Shown here piece after piece: positions 36,216-45,713 of a stretch of 64,000 nt of DNA. The DNA comes from JASGDC01 sp047606545. GTDB lineage: Bacteria > Actinomycetota > Actinomycetes > Actinomycetales > Micrococcaceae. Both the position numbers and the translations under genes were made by a program. The notes beneath the pieces are model-generated. The model was given only the letters and a program-made list of their open reading frames with translations. It was not told the origin of the DNA and did no database searches. Every line of letters starts with the position of its first letter. Position 1 is the stretch's first letter. Where the stretch lies: contig JASGEI010000012.1 of assembly GCA_047606545.1 (NCBI GenBank), positions 9,838 through 73,837 of the forward strand, given 5' to 3'.

Positions 36216-36277
36216 TGTTTCTCCTTGAAGTTTTCACTTAATTCTTTATTAAAGTAGCTGACGTTCATATTTGAGGC

Positions 36278-36312
36278 AAAAGTGGTCATGTAAATAGTTA
36301 CATGACCACTTT
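36278..36312 (-). terminator. Hairpin between MFS and GH3 genes
   Basis: AAAGTGGTCATGTAA pairs perfectly with TTACATGACCACTTT around ATAG, about 75 bases after the MFS stop. It can terminate the MFS transcript or limit read-through into GH3. Confidence 0.8.
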
Positions 36313-36386
36313 CTATAGTAGGTATTAGCGTGTTAACTAATTCTTAATTTGAACCTGATGATCATTTTATGTTAAGAGTCTAACTC

Positions 36387-37649
36387 TTATTTCACGCTCT
36401 TAACCTTTGTAATTGCAAGGGAACCAGTTAGTACTAGGACTGCGCCAAGCAAATAGAAGGTAGCGTAACCACCGATAGCTAATCCTGCTCCCATTGCGAT
36501 AATGGCTGGGGCAATGATTGGTGCTATAGTCTGCGCTAGAGCATTTGCGATGTTGTAAACACCAAGATCCTTTGCAGATTCTTCTGGATTAGGCAAGGTT
36601 AAAGTAGCCAATGCTAAGTCTACTGAGAAGAAAGCACCTGTACCTAGTCCAATAATTGCTTGAGCCACAATTACCATAGTAACGTTTGGAGCTAATGCTA
36701 AGACTACTAGCCCAATTGCAACGACAACACCTGCAACCATAACTAGTGGTTTACGTTTGCCAAGCTTATCAGAAAGGATACCACCGAAAGCACTTGCTAC
36801 AGCAAGTAGCACTTGTGAAATCATGTTAGACAATGTGATGACTGGCAAAGCAGATTTTTCAGCTAAGTTGAATCGATCTTGCAAGAAAAATGGTAGATAT
36901 GTTGCGATACCGATATAACCGGTCATGAAAATGAATTTAGTCAATACTACCCAACCAAAGTCTGGATGTTGCTTTGGGTTGAAGTAGAAAGTCGAAATTA
37001 ATGTTTTAAAGTTAAAAGGTGTCGAAGGTTTTTCAGTAAGAACTCGATCTTTTAACATGAAAGCAAATAATAAAACACTTACTACTGCTATAGATGCTGG
37101 CACTAGAAAACGTGGCACATCTGAGCTGATGCCAGCTACCAAAATGCTACCAAGTAGTACACCAGCAGGTAACATCATACCTACTATTCCAGATACCACG
37201 CCACGTTTTTCTTCTGTTACTTGATCTGGAATCGTAGCATTAAATGTAGCTAACGCACCGTTCATTCCTGTTTGTGCAACTGACCAACCAATAACTACCA
37301 TTGGAATTGAACTTGCAGTAGCAATCAATACAAACCCTAGAAATCCTAAAAGTACGCCACCAATTAACCATGGTCTGCGCATTCCAAACTTTGATGTAGT
37401 GCGATCTGATAGCCTACCAACAATTGGATTAACTATTAAGGCGAAGAATGCTCCCACGCCCAATACTAAGCCTAATGCATTAGTAGCCGCAGATTTAGAA
37501 TGCGTTATATGCTCTACTTTATATGCCATAGATACCAATACTGGTGTTAATAAAGATATATAAATACCAAAATTGGCAAAGCTAGCAGTTGGTAAATAAG
37601 TTTTTAGCAAGTTATTATTCTTGCCCTCATTATAAGTTTTAGTCTCCAT
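36387..37649 (-). CDS. MFS sugar transporter
   Basis: 420 residues, about twelve membrane segments. The loop after segment 2 reads NPIVGRLSDRTTSKFGMRRPW, the MFS signature, with a degenerate repeat GGILSDKLGKRKPL in the second half. It probably imports an oligosaccharide or glucoside, given the downstream GH3 enzyme. The ATG is 128 bases from that of the divergent tandem-TetR gene, with two palindromic sites between. Confidence 0.88.
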   Translation of the reverse strand: METKTYNEGKNNNLLKTYLPTASFANFGIYISLLTPVLVSMAYKVEHITHSKSAATNALGLVLGVGAFFALIVNPIVGRLSDRTTSKFGMRRPWLIGGVLLGFLGFVLIATASSIPMVVIGWSVAQTGMNGALATFNATIPDQVTEEKRGVVSGIVGMMLPAGVLLGSILVAGISSDVPRFLVPASIAVVSVLLFAFMLKDRVLTEKPSTPFNFKTLISTFYFNPKQHPDFGWVVLTKFIFMTGYIGIATYLPFFLQDRFNLAEKSALPVITLSNMISQVLLAVASAFGGILSDKLGKRKPLVMVAGVVVAIGLVVLALAPNVTMVIVAQAIIGLGTGAFFSVDLALATLTLPNPEESAKDLGVYNIANALAQTIAPIIAPAIIAMGAGLAIGGYATFYLLGAVLVLTGSLAITKVKSVK

Positions 37650-37699
37650 AATATATGTCCCGTTTTACTCCTCTTTGAATAAGTACTTTTTAATAGTAG

Positions 37700-37730
37700 A
37701 CCATTTGGTAATCAAAATCTACCACTTGGA
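37700..37730. promoter_or_regulatory. Two operator-like palindromes 21 bp apart
   Basis: ACCATTTGGT (37700-37709) and ACCACTTGGA (37721-37730) are near-copies of a palindrome, spaced two helical turns apart on the same DNA face, between the divergent MFS and tandem-TetR genes. They are the best candidate sites for the adjacent regulator. Confidence 0.5.
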
Positions 37731-37777
37731 AACATAAAGTTTTAACTAGGAATTATTTACTGTTGTAATATTGATTT

Positions 37778-38974
37778 ATGAATATTCCAGAAGAGTTTGA
37801 ATACACTCTCGATAAACCTCAGTTAAATTCTCGTGCAAAAATTCTTGAAGCTGCACAAAAATTATTTATTAAATACGGGTACTCTTCTGTATCACTAAGA
37901 AACATTGCTAAAGAAGCAGGAATTAGCCATGCTGGAGTTTTACGAAATTTTAATAATAAAGACGCAATTCTCACAACGATTATAAAAAACCTTGATAAAG
38001 CAATGTATCAATACATAGATTTGAACGAACGCAGTAGGTCAATAATTAGACTTGCTAAGCGTAATGCTACGATACCTGGCTATGTAGAAATATTTACTTC
38101 AATAGCTGGGCAAGCTACTAGCCCAACGCATCCAACTCATAAATTTATGACGGATAGATATAAAAACCTTAAATCTTTAATGTCAGATTGGTATCATTCT
38201 GACATAGTTGCCGTCTCTAGAATAGCTATCTGGGACGGAATTCAATTATCTTCATTAATGTTTGATGAAATAGATGTACCAACTGAGTTAGATAGGTACT
38301 TAAAATTAAAAGATAAAAATATTTTTTCACCCAATACACACGAGTTTTCAATATCAAATAAACAACAAAAACTAAATAAAAATTTATATAATGCTCGGGG
38401 AACTATCGTTCGTGAATCTATTTTAAAGGCAGCTACTACTACTTTCACTAAGCTAGGTTACTTTGAAGCAAGTATGAGTAAAATCGCTAATGAAGCCAAA
38501 ATTTCAAAGTCCGTTTTGTATCATTATTTTAAGAATAAAAAAGACTTACTGTTAAATGTTATCGCTGAGCATGAATCTTTAACTACTGCAATTGCAAATG
38601 CCAATATCAAACATAACCCAGATTTTTCTAAAAACCTTAAAAGCTTCATCACAAAATGGATAACACAAAATAAAGATTCTATCGCTTTACTGGTATCCCT
38701 AAAAGCAGAAGCTTCATCCCCACACCACCCAGTTCATGAAATATTTAAAACAAACTATCAGCAAGAATTTCAGCAATTGGCTAACTACTTTACAACTTTC
38801 CTTAAAGCTAATAATGACTCATTAAAATTAAAGGCAAATACTTTAGCGATTTTCTTACAAGCACTATGCGAAGGCATGCAAATTCAATGGTTATATGATG
38901 CAAAGCATACAGAAATTCCAGAAATACTTGTTGATTTTTTTACTATTTTAAGTTTAAGCGACCACCAAAAATAG
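37778..38974 (+). CDS. Tandem TetR-family regulator (two complete TetR units in one chain)
   Basis: 398 residues, about double a normal TetR. Two DNA-binding domains are visible: residues 17-64 (ILEAAQKLFIKYGYSSVSLR then ISHAGVLRNFNNKDAIL) and 208-256 (ILKAATTTFTKLGYFEASMS then ISKSVLYHYFKNKKDLL). Each is followed by a ligand/dimer domain sharing an SPxHPxH segment. It is a covalent dimer or a dimer of tandem units. It is divergent from the MFS-GH3 genes and probably represses them until a glucoside binds. The second HTH is closer to the TetR consensus than the first. Confidence 0.88.
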   Translation: MNIPEEFEYTLDKPQLNSRAKILEAAQKLFIKYGYSSVSLRNIAKEAGISHAGVLRNFNNKDAILTTIIKNLDKAMYQYIDLNERSRSIIRLAKRNATIPGYVEIFTSIAGQATSPTHPTHKFMTDRYKNLKSLMSDWYHSDIVAVSRIAIWDGIQLSSLMFDEIDVPTELDRYLKLKDKNIFSPNTHEFSISNKQQKLNKNLYNARGTIVRESILKAATTTFTKLGYFEASMSKIANEAKISKSVLYHYFKNKKDLLLNVIAEHESLTTAIANANIKHNPDFSKNLKSFITKWITQNKDSIALLVSLKAEASSPHHPVHEIFKTNYQQEFQQLANYFTTFLKANNDSLKLKANTLAIFLQALCEGMQIQWLYDAKHTEIPEILVDFFTILSLSDHQK

Positions 38975-39061
38975 GTATAAACTCACATGGCAAGGATTTT
39001 ATCGTCAGCATAGTGTAGATAAAATACATTACCTACTTAAATGGTACTCATTTTACTAAAT

Positions 39062-39100
39062 GTTACTTAACTTCAGGTACCAATTGTTAAAATAAGTAAC
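39062..39100 (-). terminator. Inverted repeat after tag
   Basis: GTTACTTA and TAAGTAAC, 23-base loop, 18 bases after the tag stop. Weak candidate terminator. Confidence 0.35.
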
Positions 39101-39117
39101 ACTTTCTGCATTCGAAG

Positions 39118-39708
39118 TCAGTCATGATTACCTTTATCAATTAATTTATTTATTTCATCATATCGAAAACAACTAGTTAAGTGGTCGTTCACTAATCCTG
39201 CTGATTGAATATAAGCATAGATAATAGTAGGTCCAACGAAGTTAAACCCACGTTTTTTCATATCTTTACTAATCACTTCAGAAACTTCAGTAACTGCTGG
39301 GATCTCAGCTAATTCTTTCCATGAATTAACAATAGTTTTATGGTTCACAAAATCCCATAAGTAGTTAGCAAAACTACCAAACTCTTCTTGAACTTTCAGA
39401 TATACTTTGGCATTGCGCACAGCAGAAGCAATCTTAAGCTTATTACGAATAATTCCAGGATTTTGTCGTAGTTCTTCACACTTGGCTTCATCGTAACTAG
39501 CCACTGTTTTTATATCAAAATTATCAAAAGCTTTCCGGTAGTTTTCACGCTTATTTAAAATCGTATCCCAGCTTAATCCAGCTTGAGCGCCGTCAAGTAT
39601 TAAAAATTCAAAGAGTTTTTGATCATCATGTAATGGAACTCCCCATTCGGTGTCATGATACTTAACTGCTAATTCGTTTCTAGCCCAACCGCAACGTACT
39701 TTTTCCAT
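39118..39708 (-). CDS. tag: DNA-3-methyladenine glycosylase I
   Basis: 196 residues. Tag removes 3-methyladenine from DNA. Diagnostic phrases are RCGWARNELAVKYHDTEWGVPLHDD, FEFLILDGAQAGLSWDTIL, and FNFVGPTIIYAYIQSAGLVNDHLTSCF, covering the substrate pocket and the zinc-binding snap. A second, unrelated alkyladenine glycosylase is encoded 5 kb away at 44552-45124. Confidence 0.94.
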   Translation of the reverse strand: MEKVRCGWARNELAVKYHDTEWGVPLHDDQKLFEFLILDGAQAGLSWDTILNKRENYRKAFDNFDIKTVASYDEAKCEELRQNPGIIRNKLKIASAVRNAKVYLKVQEEFGSFANYLWDFVNHKTIVNSWKELAEIPAVTEVSEVISKDMKKRGFNFVGPTIIYAYIQSAGLVNDHLTSCFRYDEINKLIDKGNHD

Positions 39709-39747
39709 CTTATTCTAAGGCTTTAAATTAATAGAGCTTACTTTTAC

Positions 39748-40566
39748 TTAAGATGAATTTCGACTAATCTGCTTAAGAGCTTCCATATCATTATCGGAAA
39801 TAACAAAATCTACCTTGGTATTATCACGCATATGCTCAATATTGGTAGTTTTTGGTAATGGTAAAGTGTCAAGTTGTAGTGCATAACGGATACATAGTTG
39901 CGCTATTGATACCTTATATTTATCTGCTATTGCCTTTACCTCAGCATTTTTTAAGAGATCTCCATGTGCAATAGGTGAGTACGCTTCTACTAAAATATCT
40001 TTATTTTGACAATATTTGATAAGGCTTTCAGGAGTATCTGCAATATGCACTAATAATTGATTTACCATTGGCACTACTTTACAGTCAGTTAAGATGTTTT
40101 CAATATCTTCTTCTTTGAAGTTTGATATTCCTATTGAGCGTAATTTTCCAGCTTTATAAGCATCTTCCAGTGCGCGCCAAGCCTCACGATTACCTTCTTC
40201 ATAACCAGCTCCGCCTAAATCATCCCACGGCTGTGGGCTATGAATTAACATTAAATCTGCGTATTCTAGTCCTAATTTAGTAAGTGATCCATCAATTGCT
40301 TCGGCTGCTTCTTTATAGGTTTTAATTGAGGCTGAAAGTTTTGTCGTGATGAAAAGTTCTTCACGATTTATACCACAAGATTTTATAGCTTTTCCTACGC
40401 CTGTTTCGTTTTTATATGCTTGTGCAGTATCAATATGCCTATAACCTACTTGAAAAGCTTCTGCTACTGCTTTAGTTACTGACTCATCAGGTATTAGCCA
40501 AGTACCTAAACCTAATTTTGGAATTTTTACGTTATTTTTTAATGTGAAAGTTTCGTTTAAAATCAT
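39748..40566 (-). CDS. Aldo/keto reductase
   Basis: 272 residues. The catalytic tetrad is seen as Asp and Tyr in YRHIDTAQAYKNETGVG, Lys in LFITTKLS and His in LMLIHSPQP; the NADPH-binding loop is LPKTTNIEHMRDN near the end. Reduces aldehydes or ketones with NADPH; close in form to 2,5-diketo-gluconate reductase-like enzymes. Single gene, 39 bases after tag on the same strand. Confidence 0.9.
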   Translation of the reverse strand: MILNETFTLKNNVKIPKLGLGTWLIPDESVTKAVAEAFQVGYRHIDTAQAYKNETGVGKAIKSCGINREELFITTKLSASIKTYKEAAEAIDGSLTKLGLEYADLMLIHSPQPWDDLGGAGYEEGNREAWRALEDAYKAGKLRSIGISNFKEEDIENILTDCKVVPMVNQLLVHIADTPESLIKYCQNKDILVEAYSPIAHGDLLKNAEVKAIADKYKVSIAQLCIRYALQLDTLPLPKTTNIEHMRDNTKVDFVISDNDMEALKQISRNSS

Positions 40567-40612
40567 AATGTTATTTTCTACTATCCTAATTTTATTATTT
40601 AAGTCTTTCTAG

Positions 40613-40750
40613 TTTACCTTCACACTTCATAAGATTTTTATAATCCCACTGAATCTCGAGTGTCGAATAAATTATAATGGACCACAAGAAATCCATCCGG
40701 ACTTTCCAGAAACTTTCCGTTTCTTCATTGAAGAGGCTCTGAAATGGTAA
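40613..40750 (+). pseudogene. Possible C-terminal gene remnant
   Basis: An open frame without a start codon ends in ...HPDFPETFRFFIEEALKW followed by TAA at 40748-40750. The wording looks like a real protein C-terminus (amphipathic helix, aromatic pattern), with codons richer in GC than the surrounding bases. The hairpin at 40913-40945 could be its old terminator. Parent family unknown. Confidence 0.3.
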
Positions 40751-40912
40751 ACACGATAGGGATTAAAAATCATGATATCCAAATGACACAAGATTTCGTT
40801 AATAACAAATGTCCAGAGTAGGTTCTACCCACTTCATCATTAAGAATTTTAGCCTTAGCTATCCCAGAAATTATGACGTACGAATGAGTGTAGGTACATT
40901 TTACAGATTCTG

Positions 40913-40945
40913 ACTAAATATTCAAATTATTTAGTGGCTTTTTAT
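40913..40945 (+). terminator. Terminator-like hairpin upstream of acs
   Basis: ACTAAATA pairs with TATTTAGT, followed by GGCTTTTTATT. No intact plus-strand gene precedes it. Confidence 0.45.
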
Positions 40946-41066
40946 TATCCAAGCACAGAATTACCACATAATGACAGGGTTTTCGTGCTAACGTTTTAGA
41001 CATCATGATGGTCTAAAATACGATTTAGGACTATTTCGTGAGGCACTTCAAGGAAGAAGGATAATA

Positions 41067-43040
41067 ATGGAATTAGAGCATGGAGCACTAGAAACTCTTG
41101 TTGAAGAAACGCACTCATTCAAGCCAAAGAAAAAGTTTGCAAAAAATGCCATCGCTCAAGAGGGCATTTATGAAGAAGCTAAAGATTCAGAAAAGTTTTG
41201 GAAAAGGCAAGCTGAAAAGTATATAACCTGGGATAAACCATTCACTAAAGTCCTCAACTGGGACAATGCCCCAGTTGCACGATGGTTTGAAGATGGCAAG
41301 CTTAATGTGGCCTATAACTGTGCTGATAGGCACGTCGAAGCTGGGCATGGTGATCGAGTAGCCATTTGGTGGGAAGGTGAAGATGGCAGCACTCGAGCAA
41401 TCACTTATCAAAACTTAACTGACGAAGTTCAAAAAGCTGCTGCTGCTTTTGAAAAGTTAGGCATCACCAAGGGCGATAGGGTTGCCATCTACTTACCAAT
41501 GATTCCTGAAGCAGTGTTCTCAATGCTGGCATGTGCACGCTTAGGTGCAATTCATTCTGTAGTATTTGGAGGATTCTCCTCAGATGCGCTTAAAAGCCGC
41601 ATCCAAGATGCTAACTGTAAACTTGTGGTTACCGCAGACGGTGGCTTCCGCAAAGGTAAAGCCTTTGGGCTCAAAGCAACGGTTGATGAAGCACTTGCAA
41701 ATAACGATACAACTGTTGAAAAAGTGATAGTAGTACGCAGAACTGAGCAAGATATTAACTGGCAATACAAACGTGATTTGTGGTGGCACGAAACCATAGA
41801 CAAAGAAAACCCTGGACATAAAGCCGAAGCCTTTGAAGCAGAAAACCCGTTGTTCATTCTCTATACTTCCGGAACAACAGGTAAACCCAAAGGGATTTTG
41901 CACACTTCAGCTGGCTATTTAACTCATGTAGCTTTCACTCACCAAAATGTTTTTGACATTCATCCGGAAAGCGATGTTTTCTGGTGTACTGCTGATATTG
42001 GCTGGGTTACTGGCCACAGTTATCTTACTTATGGTCCACTAGCTAATGGTTGTACTCAGTTGATGTATGAAGGCACCCCTGATGCTCCGCATAAAGGTCG
42101 CTGGTGGAATCTAGTTGATAAGTACAAAGTAACTGTACTTTACACCGCACCAACTGCAATCCGCACTTTCATGAAATGGGGCGAAGCAATCCCAGATAAA
42201 TACAGCCTTAAATCTTTACGAGTTCTAGGCTCAGTGGGTGAACCAATCAACCCAGAGGCATGGATGTGGTATCGTCGTGTACTCGGAAAAAATAAAACTC
42301 CTATCGTAGATACTTGGTGGCAGACCGAAACTGGTGGCTTAATGATTTCTGCTCTACCAGGCGTCACAGAAACCAAACCAGGCTCTGCTCAAAAAGCTAT
42401 CCCTGGTATTGACGTAGACGTAGTAGACGAACGGGGCGAATCAGTTAAAAACGGTCAAGCAGGCTATTTAGTTGTTCGCAAGCCGTGGCCAGGTATGTTG
42501 CGTGGCATTTGGAACAACCCTGACCGCTATTACGAAGCCTACTGGTCTACCTACAAAGATATGTACTTTGCTGGAGATGGTGCAAAGAAGGACTCCGAAG
42601 GCGATATTTGGGTTCTTGGTCGTGTTGATGACGTGATGAACGTTTCAGGACACAGGCTATCTACTTCTGAAATTGAATCAGCACTTGTAGCGCACGATAC
42701 AGTGGCAGAAGCAGCAGTTGTGGGAGCTAACGATGAAACAACCGGACAAGCCGTTGTTGCCTTCGCTATTTTGAATTCCGAAGGGCAGGAGCAAGTTTCA
42801 AAATCACACGATAAGGCAAAACTTTCCAATACTTTGAAAAAGCATGTTGCGCATGAAATCAGCCCTATTGCCCGGCCACGTCATGTTATTCTCGTTCCTG
42901 AATTACCAAAAACTCGCTCAGGAAAAATTATGCGCCGTTTACTACGTGATTTAGCAGATGGCAAAGAAGTCGGTGATGTGACTACTTTGGCAGACCCTAC
43001 GGTCATAGATCAAATTGCTGAGGATTTACAAAAGGACTAG
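41067..43040 (+). CDS. acs: Acetyl-CoA synthetase (AMP-forming)
   Basis: 657 residues. Makes acetyl-CoA from acetate, ATP and CoA. The AMP-binding signature is FILYTSGTTGKPKGILH, followed by DTWWQTETGG, the hinge GRVDDVMNVSGHRLSTSEIE, and the catalytic lysine in TRSGKIMRRLLRD, the residue acetylated in Salmonella Acs. Shine-Dalgarno AAGGAAGAAGG precedes the ATG. Its codons use more GGC, CGC and CTC than neighbours, suggesting high expression or later arrival. Confidence 0.95.
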   Translation: MELEHGALETLVEETHSFKPKKKFAKNAIAQEGIYEEAKDSEKFWKRQAEKYITWDKPFTKVLNWDNAPVARWFEDGKLNVAYNCADRHVEAGHGDRVAIWWEGEDGSTRAITYQNLTDEVQKAAAAFEKLGITKGDRVAIYLPMIPEAVFSMLACARLGAIHSVVFGGFSSDALKSRIQDANCKLVVTADGGFRKGKAFGLKATVDEALANNDTTVEKVIVVRRTEQDINWQYKRDLWWHETIDKENPGHKAEAFEAENPLFILYTSGTTGKPKGILHTSAGYLTHVAFTHQNVFDIHPESDVFWCTADIGWVTGHSYLTYGPLANGCTQLMYEGTPDAPHKGRWWNLVDKYKVTVLYTAPTAIRTFMKWGEAIPDKYSLKSLRVLGSVGEPINPEAWMWYRRVLGKNKTPIVDTWWQTETGGLMISALPGVTETKPGSAQKAIPGIDVDVVDERGESVKNGQAGYLVVRKPWPGMLRGIWNNPDRYYEAYWSTYKDMYFAGDGAKKDSEGDIWVLGRVDDVMNVSGHRLSTSEIESALVAHDTVAEAAVVGANDETTGQAVVAFAILNSEGQEQVSKSHDKAKLSNTLKKHVAHEISPIARPRHVILVPELPKTRSGKIMRRLLRDLADGKEVGDVTTLADPTVIDQIAEDLQKD

Positions 43041-43101
43041 CTAATTTCACTGATGGCTAGGCAAAAAATGGCATCCACATAGCAGAATTAATCTACAAAC
43101 G

Positions 43102-43647
43102 TTAAGATGGTGAAAAGCCTTTCAAAAGTGGCTGGAATTTTTGCTTCAATTTGTTAATTTTAGGATTAATAACGAGCTGGCAAAAAGCTTGATTTGGGTG
43201 TTTTTCGAAATAATCTTGATGCTCATCCTCTGCTGGCCAAAATACCTCTAAAGGCACAATTTCAGTGGTTAAGGGAGTGCCCCATAACTTTTTAGCAACT
43301 TTATCTATGCTCTTATTTACTGCTTTAAGCTGGTTTTCGTCTTGATACAAAACAATTGAACGATATTGTGGGCCGACATCGTTACCTTGACGATTCAAAG
43401 TAGTAGGATCATGCATAGTCCAGAAGATTTCAAGAATAGTCTCTAAGCTGATTGTTTCTGGGTTATAAGTAACTTTCACCACTTCAGCATGAGTGCTATC
43501 ATCTTCAGTTAATGAGTAGTATGTAGGATTCTTCTTAGCGCCACCTGCATAGCCACAAGTAACATCAGTAACACCTTTTAAGTTGCTAAATAGTGGATCT
43601 AAACACCAAAAACAACCACCGCCAAGTACAATTGATTCGCTTTTCAT
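43102..43647 (-). CDS. msrA: Peptide-methionine (S)-S-oxide reductase MsrA
   Basis: 181 residues from ATG 43647, which opens MKSESIVLGGGCFWC as most MsrA proteins do; longer in-frame forms from TTG 43683 or ATG 43671 lack a ribosome site. The catalytic cysteine is in GGCFWC, then VTCGYAGG, THAEVVKVTY and NDVGPQYRS. Repairs oxidised methionine. Single gene; no msrB in the window. Confidence 0.93.
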   Translation of the reverse strand: MKSESIVLGGGCFWCLDPLFSNLKGVTDVTCGYAGGAKKNPTYYSLTEDDSTHAEVVKVTYNPETISLETILEIFWTMHDPTTLNRQGNDVGPQYRSIVLYQDENQLKAVNKSIDKVAKKLWGTPLTTEIVPLEVFWPAEDEHQDYFEKHPNQAFCQLVINPKINKLKQKFQPLLKGFSPS

Positions 43648-43739
43648 AGTTCTAATACTAACTAGATGCATTGAACTACACAAGGAAAATTATCTTATTG
43701 TTAAGAACACTTAACTAATCTAGTTTCAAAATAATATTC

Positions 43740-44477
43740 TCAACCTCTGTCTTGCTCTTCTATATGTTTTAGAGCTAACTTAGCTTCTAATTCTTCAAAA
43801 GTTTCGATAAGTTGACGTCGAACTTGTTCGCCATAAGGATTACCTTGCTGAATAGTTAAAAATAGTTCTTCAGTATGACGACTATCTAAATCAATTAAGT
43901 CTCGCAACATATCAAATGATGGAGTTTGAATCGATAAATCCGGCATACGTAAATTACTAAGTCCGCGTGCCACAAAAAAAGTTAAGGCATGTACATAAGC
44001 CATAATATGATCATGTTGCTCTGCTGTGAAGTGAAGTACTCGCATTTTTAATACTTCTTCACAAAATTTTACATATTTTTTGGCATTTTCCCCTATTGCC
44101 GCTGCCACAATAAAGTCATGTCCGGCAACACCATCTTCAGCTGATTGTGGACCAAACAACGGATGCGTAACCATAATATTTTCATGACCTTTAAGAGTTT
44201 CTAGCATGATATCGCGAGATTTAACCTTTACTGAACACACATCTACCACTACAGTTTCAGGGTTTAACAGCGGATGTAGTTTCTTCAAAATATTTTCATA
44301 GGCTTCAAGTGGGATTGCAAGAATTACAATATCCATATCCGCCAATTCTGCAAAAGCTATCTCATGATATTCCTCAGGCACTTCTTCTTTTGCGTCCACA
44401 AAAATCTCACCGTATGGTGCTAATACTTTTGCAGTAAATTCCCCGAAAGGGCCAAAACCAATAATTCCGATTTTCAT
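43740..44477 (-). CDS. tyrA: Prephenate/arogenate dehydrogenase
   Basis: 245 residues, a short single-domain form. The dinucleotide-binding motif is IGIIGFGPFGEF at the start, VVDVCSVKVKSRDIM follows, then THPLFGPQSAEDGVAGHDFI with the conserved His, and HDHIMAYVHALTFFVARGLSN. Makes the tyrosine precursor by oxidative decarboxylation. No ACT domain or fused chorismate mutase is seen, so feedback control by tyrosine through ACT is unlikely. Confidence 0.88.
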   Translation of the reverse strand: MKIGIIGFGPFGEFTAKVLAPYGEIFVDAKEEVPEEYHEIAFAELADMDIVILAIPLEAYENILKKLHPLLNPETVVVDVCSVKVKSRDIMLETLKGHENIMVTHPLFGPQSAEDGVAGHDFIVAAAIGENAKKYVKFCEEVLKMRVLHFTAEQHDHIMAYVHALTFFVARGLSNLRMPDLSIQTPSFDMLRDLIDLDSRHTEELFLTIQQGNPYGEQVRRQLIETFEELEAKLALKHIEEQDRG

Positions 44478-44551
44478 ATTGCTTCTATTTAACCACTTCT
44501 TGTATCCTTAAGCAGTATTCTAAGTTAGCTTGCCTTAGGTAAAATTAAAAA

Positions 44552-45124
44552 ATGACTGGTAATTCTTTTGACTGGCTAGATACTTCAGCAACTATTGCAG
44601 CTAAACGTCTGCTGGGCTGTGAATTATTGTGCACTATTGATGGTGAATCTGTAAGAGTTAAAATTATTGAAGTTGAAGCATATGATCAAAATGACGAAGC
44701 TAGTCATACTTTTAATGGGAAAACTAAACGCAATGCAGCTATGTTCAAAAGTGCTGGACATATGTATGTATATTTTACCTACGGAATGCACCATTGTTGC
44801 AATATAGTCTGCGGTAAATCTGGTTTTGGTTCTGGAGTTTTAATCCGTGCAGTAGAGCCAGTTGAAGGTATTGATATTATTGAAAAACGTCGTGGCATGG
44901 CTGGTGTTAATGTAACTAATGGTCCAGGTAAAGTTTGTAAAGCCTTAAATATTGATTTGAAATATACTGGACATGATTTAGCTAACCCACCAATACAACT
45001 TATAAAGAAATCTGCACTATCCAAAAAGCAAATTACTATCGATACTCGTATTGGGATTTCAAAAGCTACAAATCGGATGCTCAGGTTCTACATCACTGAA
45101 AACCCTTACATATCGAAGAAATAA
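44552..45124 (+). CDS. mpg: 3-methyladenine DNA glycosylase (Mpg/AAG family)
   Basis: 190 residues. Typical AAG order: AAKRLLGCELL, IIEVEAYDQNDEASHTFNGKTKRNAAMF with the catalytic Glu, YVYFTYGMHHCCNIV, VLIRAVEP and TNGPGKVCKALNI. Removes alkylated and deaminated purines. Divergent from tyrA, with 74 bases between. It duplicates in part the role of tag at 39118-39708. Confidence 0.93.
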   Translation: MTGNSFDWLDTSATIAAKRLLGCELLCTIDGESVRVKIIEVEAYDQNDEASHTFNGKTKRNAAMFKSAGHMYVYFTYGMHHCCNIVCGKSGFGSGVLIRAVEPVEGIDIIEKRRGMAGVNVTNGPGKVCKALNIDLKYTGHDLANPPIQLIKKSALSKKQITIDTRIGISKATNRMLRFYITENPYISKK

Positions 45125-45170
45125 TATTCTGTCTATCTTACTTAAGATTAGCTAACTGCACTTATTATGT

Positions 45171-45713
45171 TTATTTATTTTCCTTTAATAAAACTGCTAA
45201 CTTACGCACAGTCGTAATATTACGAACTGTCATTCGCTGATATAAAGGTGTGCCAACTAGTTTAAATAAGCTAGATTTTGGCTGATTTTTTCGCAATAAA
45301 TTAGATAAAACAGCACCTTTTACATATCGAATAGTCTCAATCTCGCTATTTTGACCTATTTGTTTAATAATCTCTGGAGAATCTATTGCTGGAAACAAGA
45401 AACAAACGTCTGACTTATGCTTTTGATAGTCGTTTTGCCAATCCGCTGGAATAGCTTTTGCTACTTGCTTAAAAGCAAATTCGTTCAATACTAAAGTAGG
45501 AATTTCAAAGCCAAAATGTACTGTTAATTCTTTTGTTAGAGATTCAGAAGTTGGTGCTTTATTAGCTTTAAATAATACATTTCCTGAATTTACGTATGTT
45601 TTAACTTTTGAATAACCTAGTTCTTCAAACAACTTGCGCAAATCTGCCATTGGAACTCTACGCTTTCCACCAGCATTGATTCCTCTTAATAAAGCAACAT
45701 ATTCATTGCTCAT
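45171..45713 (-). CDS. DUF1697-family protein
   Basis: 180 residues, beginning YVALLRGINAGGKRRVPMADLRKLFEELGY and continuing VKTYVNSGNVLFKA, the family hallmark. Function not established. It shares one base with the upstream HxlR gene, so the two are co-transcribed. Confidence 0.88.
   Translation of the reverse strand: MSNEYVALLRGINAGGKRRVPMADLRKLFEELGYSKVKTYVNSGNVLFKANKAPTSESLTKELTVHFGFEIPTLVLNEFAFKQVAKAIPADWQNDYQKHKSDVCFLFPAIDSPEIIKQIGQNSEIETIRYVKGAVLSNLLRKNQPKSSLFKLVGTPLYQRMTVRNITTVRKLAVLLKENK

Larger units (their letters stand above)
40567..41066. other. 500-base region before acs with a probable gene remnant
   Basis: No intact gene. It contains a plus-strand reading frame resembling the tail of a decayed protein (40613-40750) and a terminator-like hairpin (40913-40945). 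A Shine-Dalgarno AAGGAAGAAGG lies just before acs. Confidence 0.5.

Noticed and set aside
41552..42829. Minus-strand frames inside acs
   Set aside because: The plus-strand Acs motifs are complete throughout, so these are shadows.
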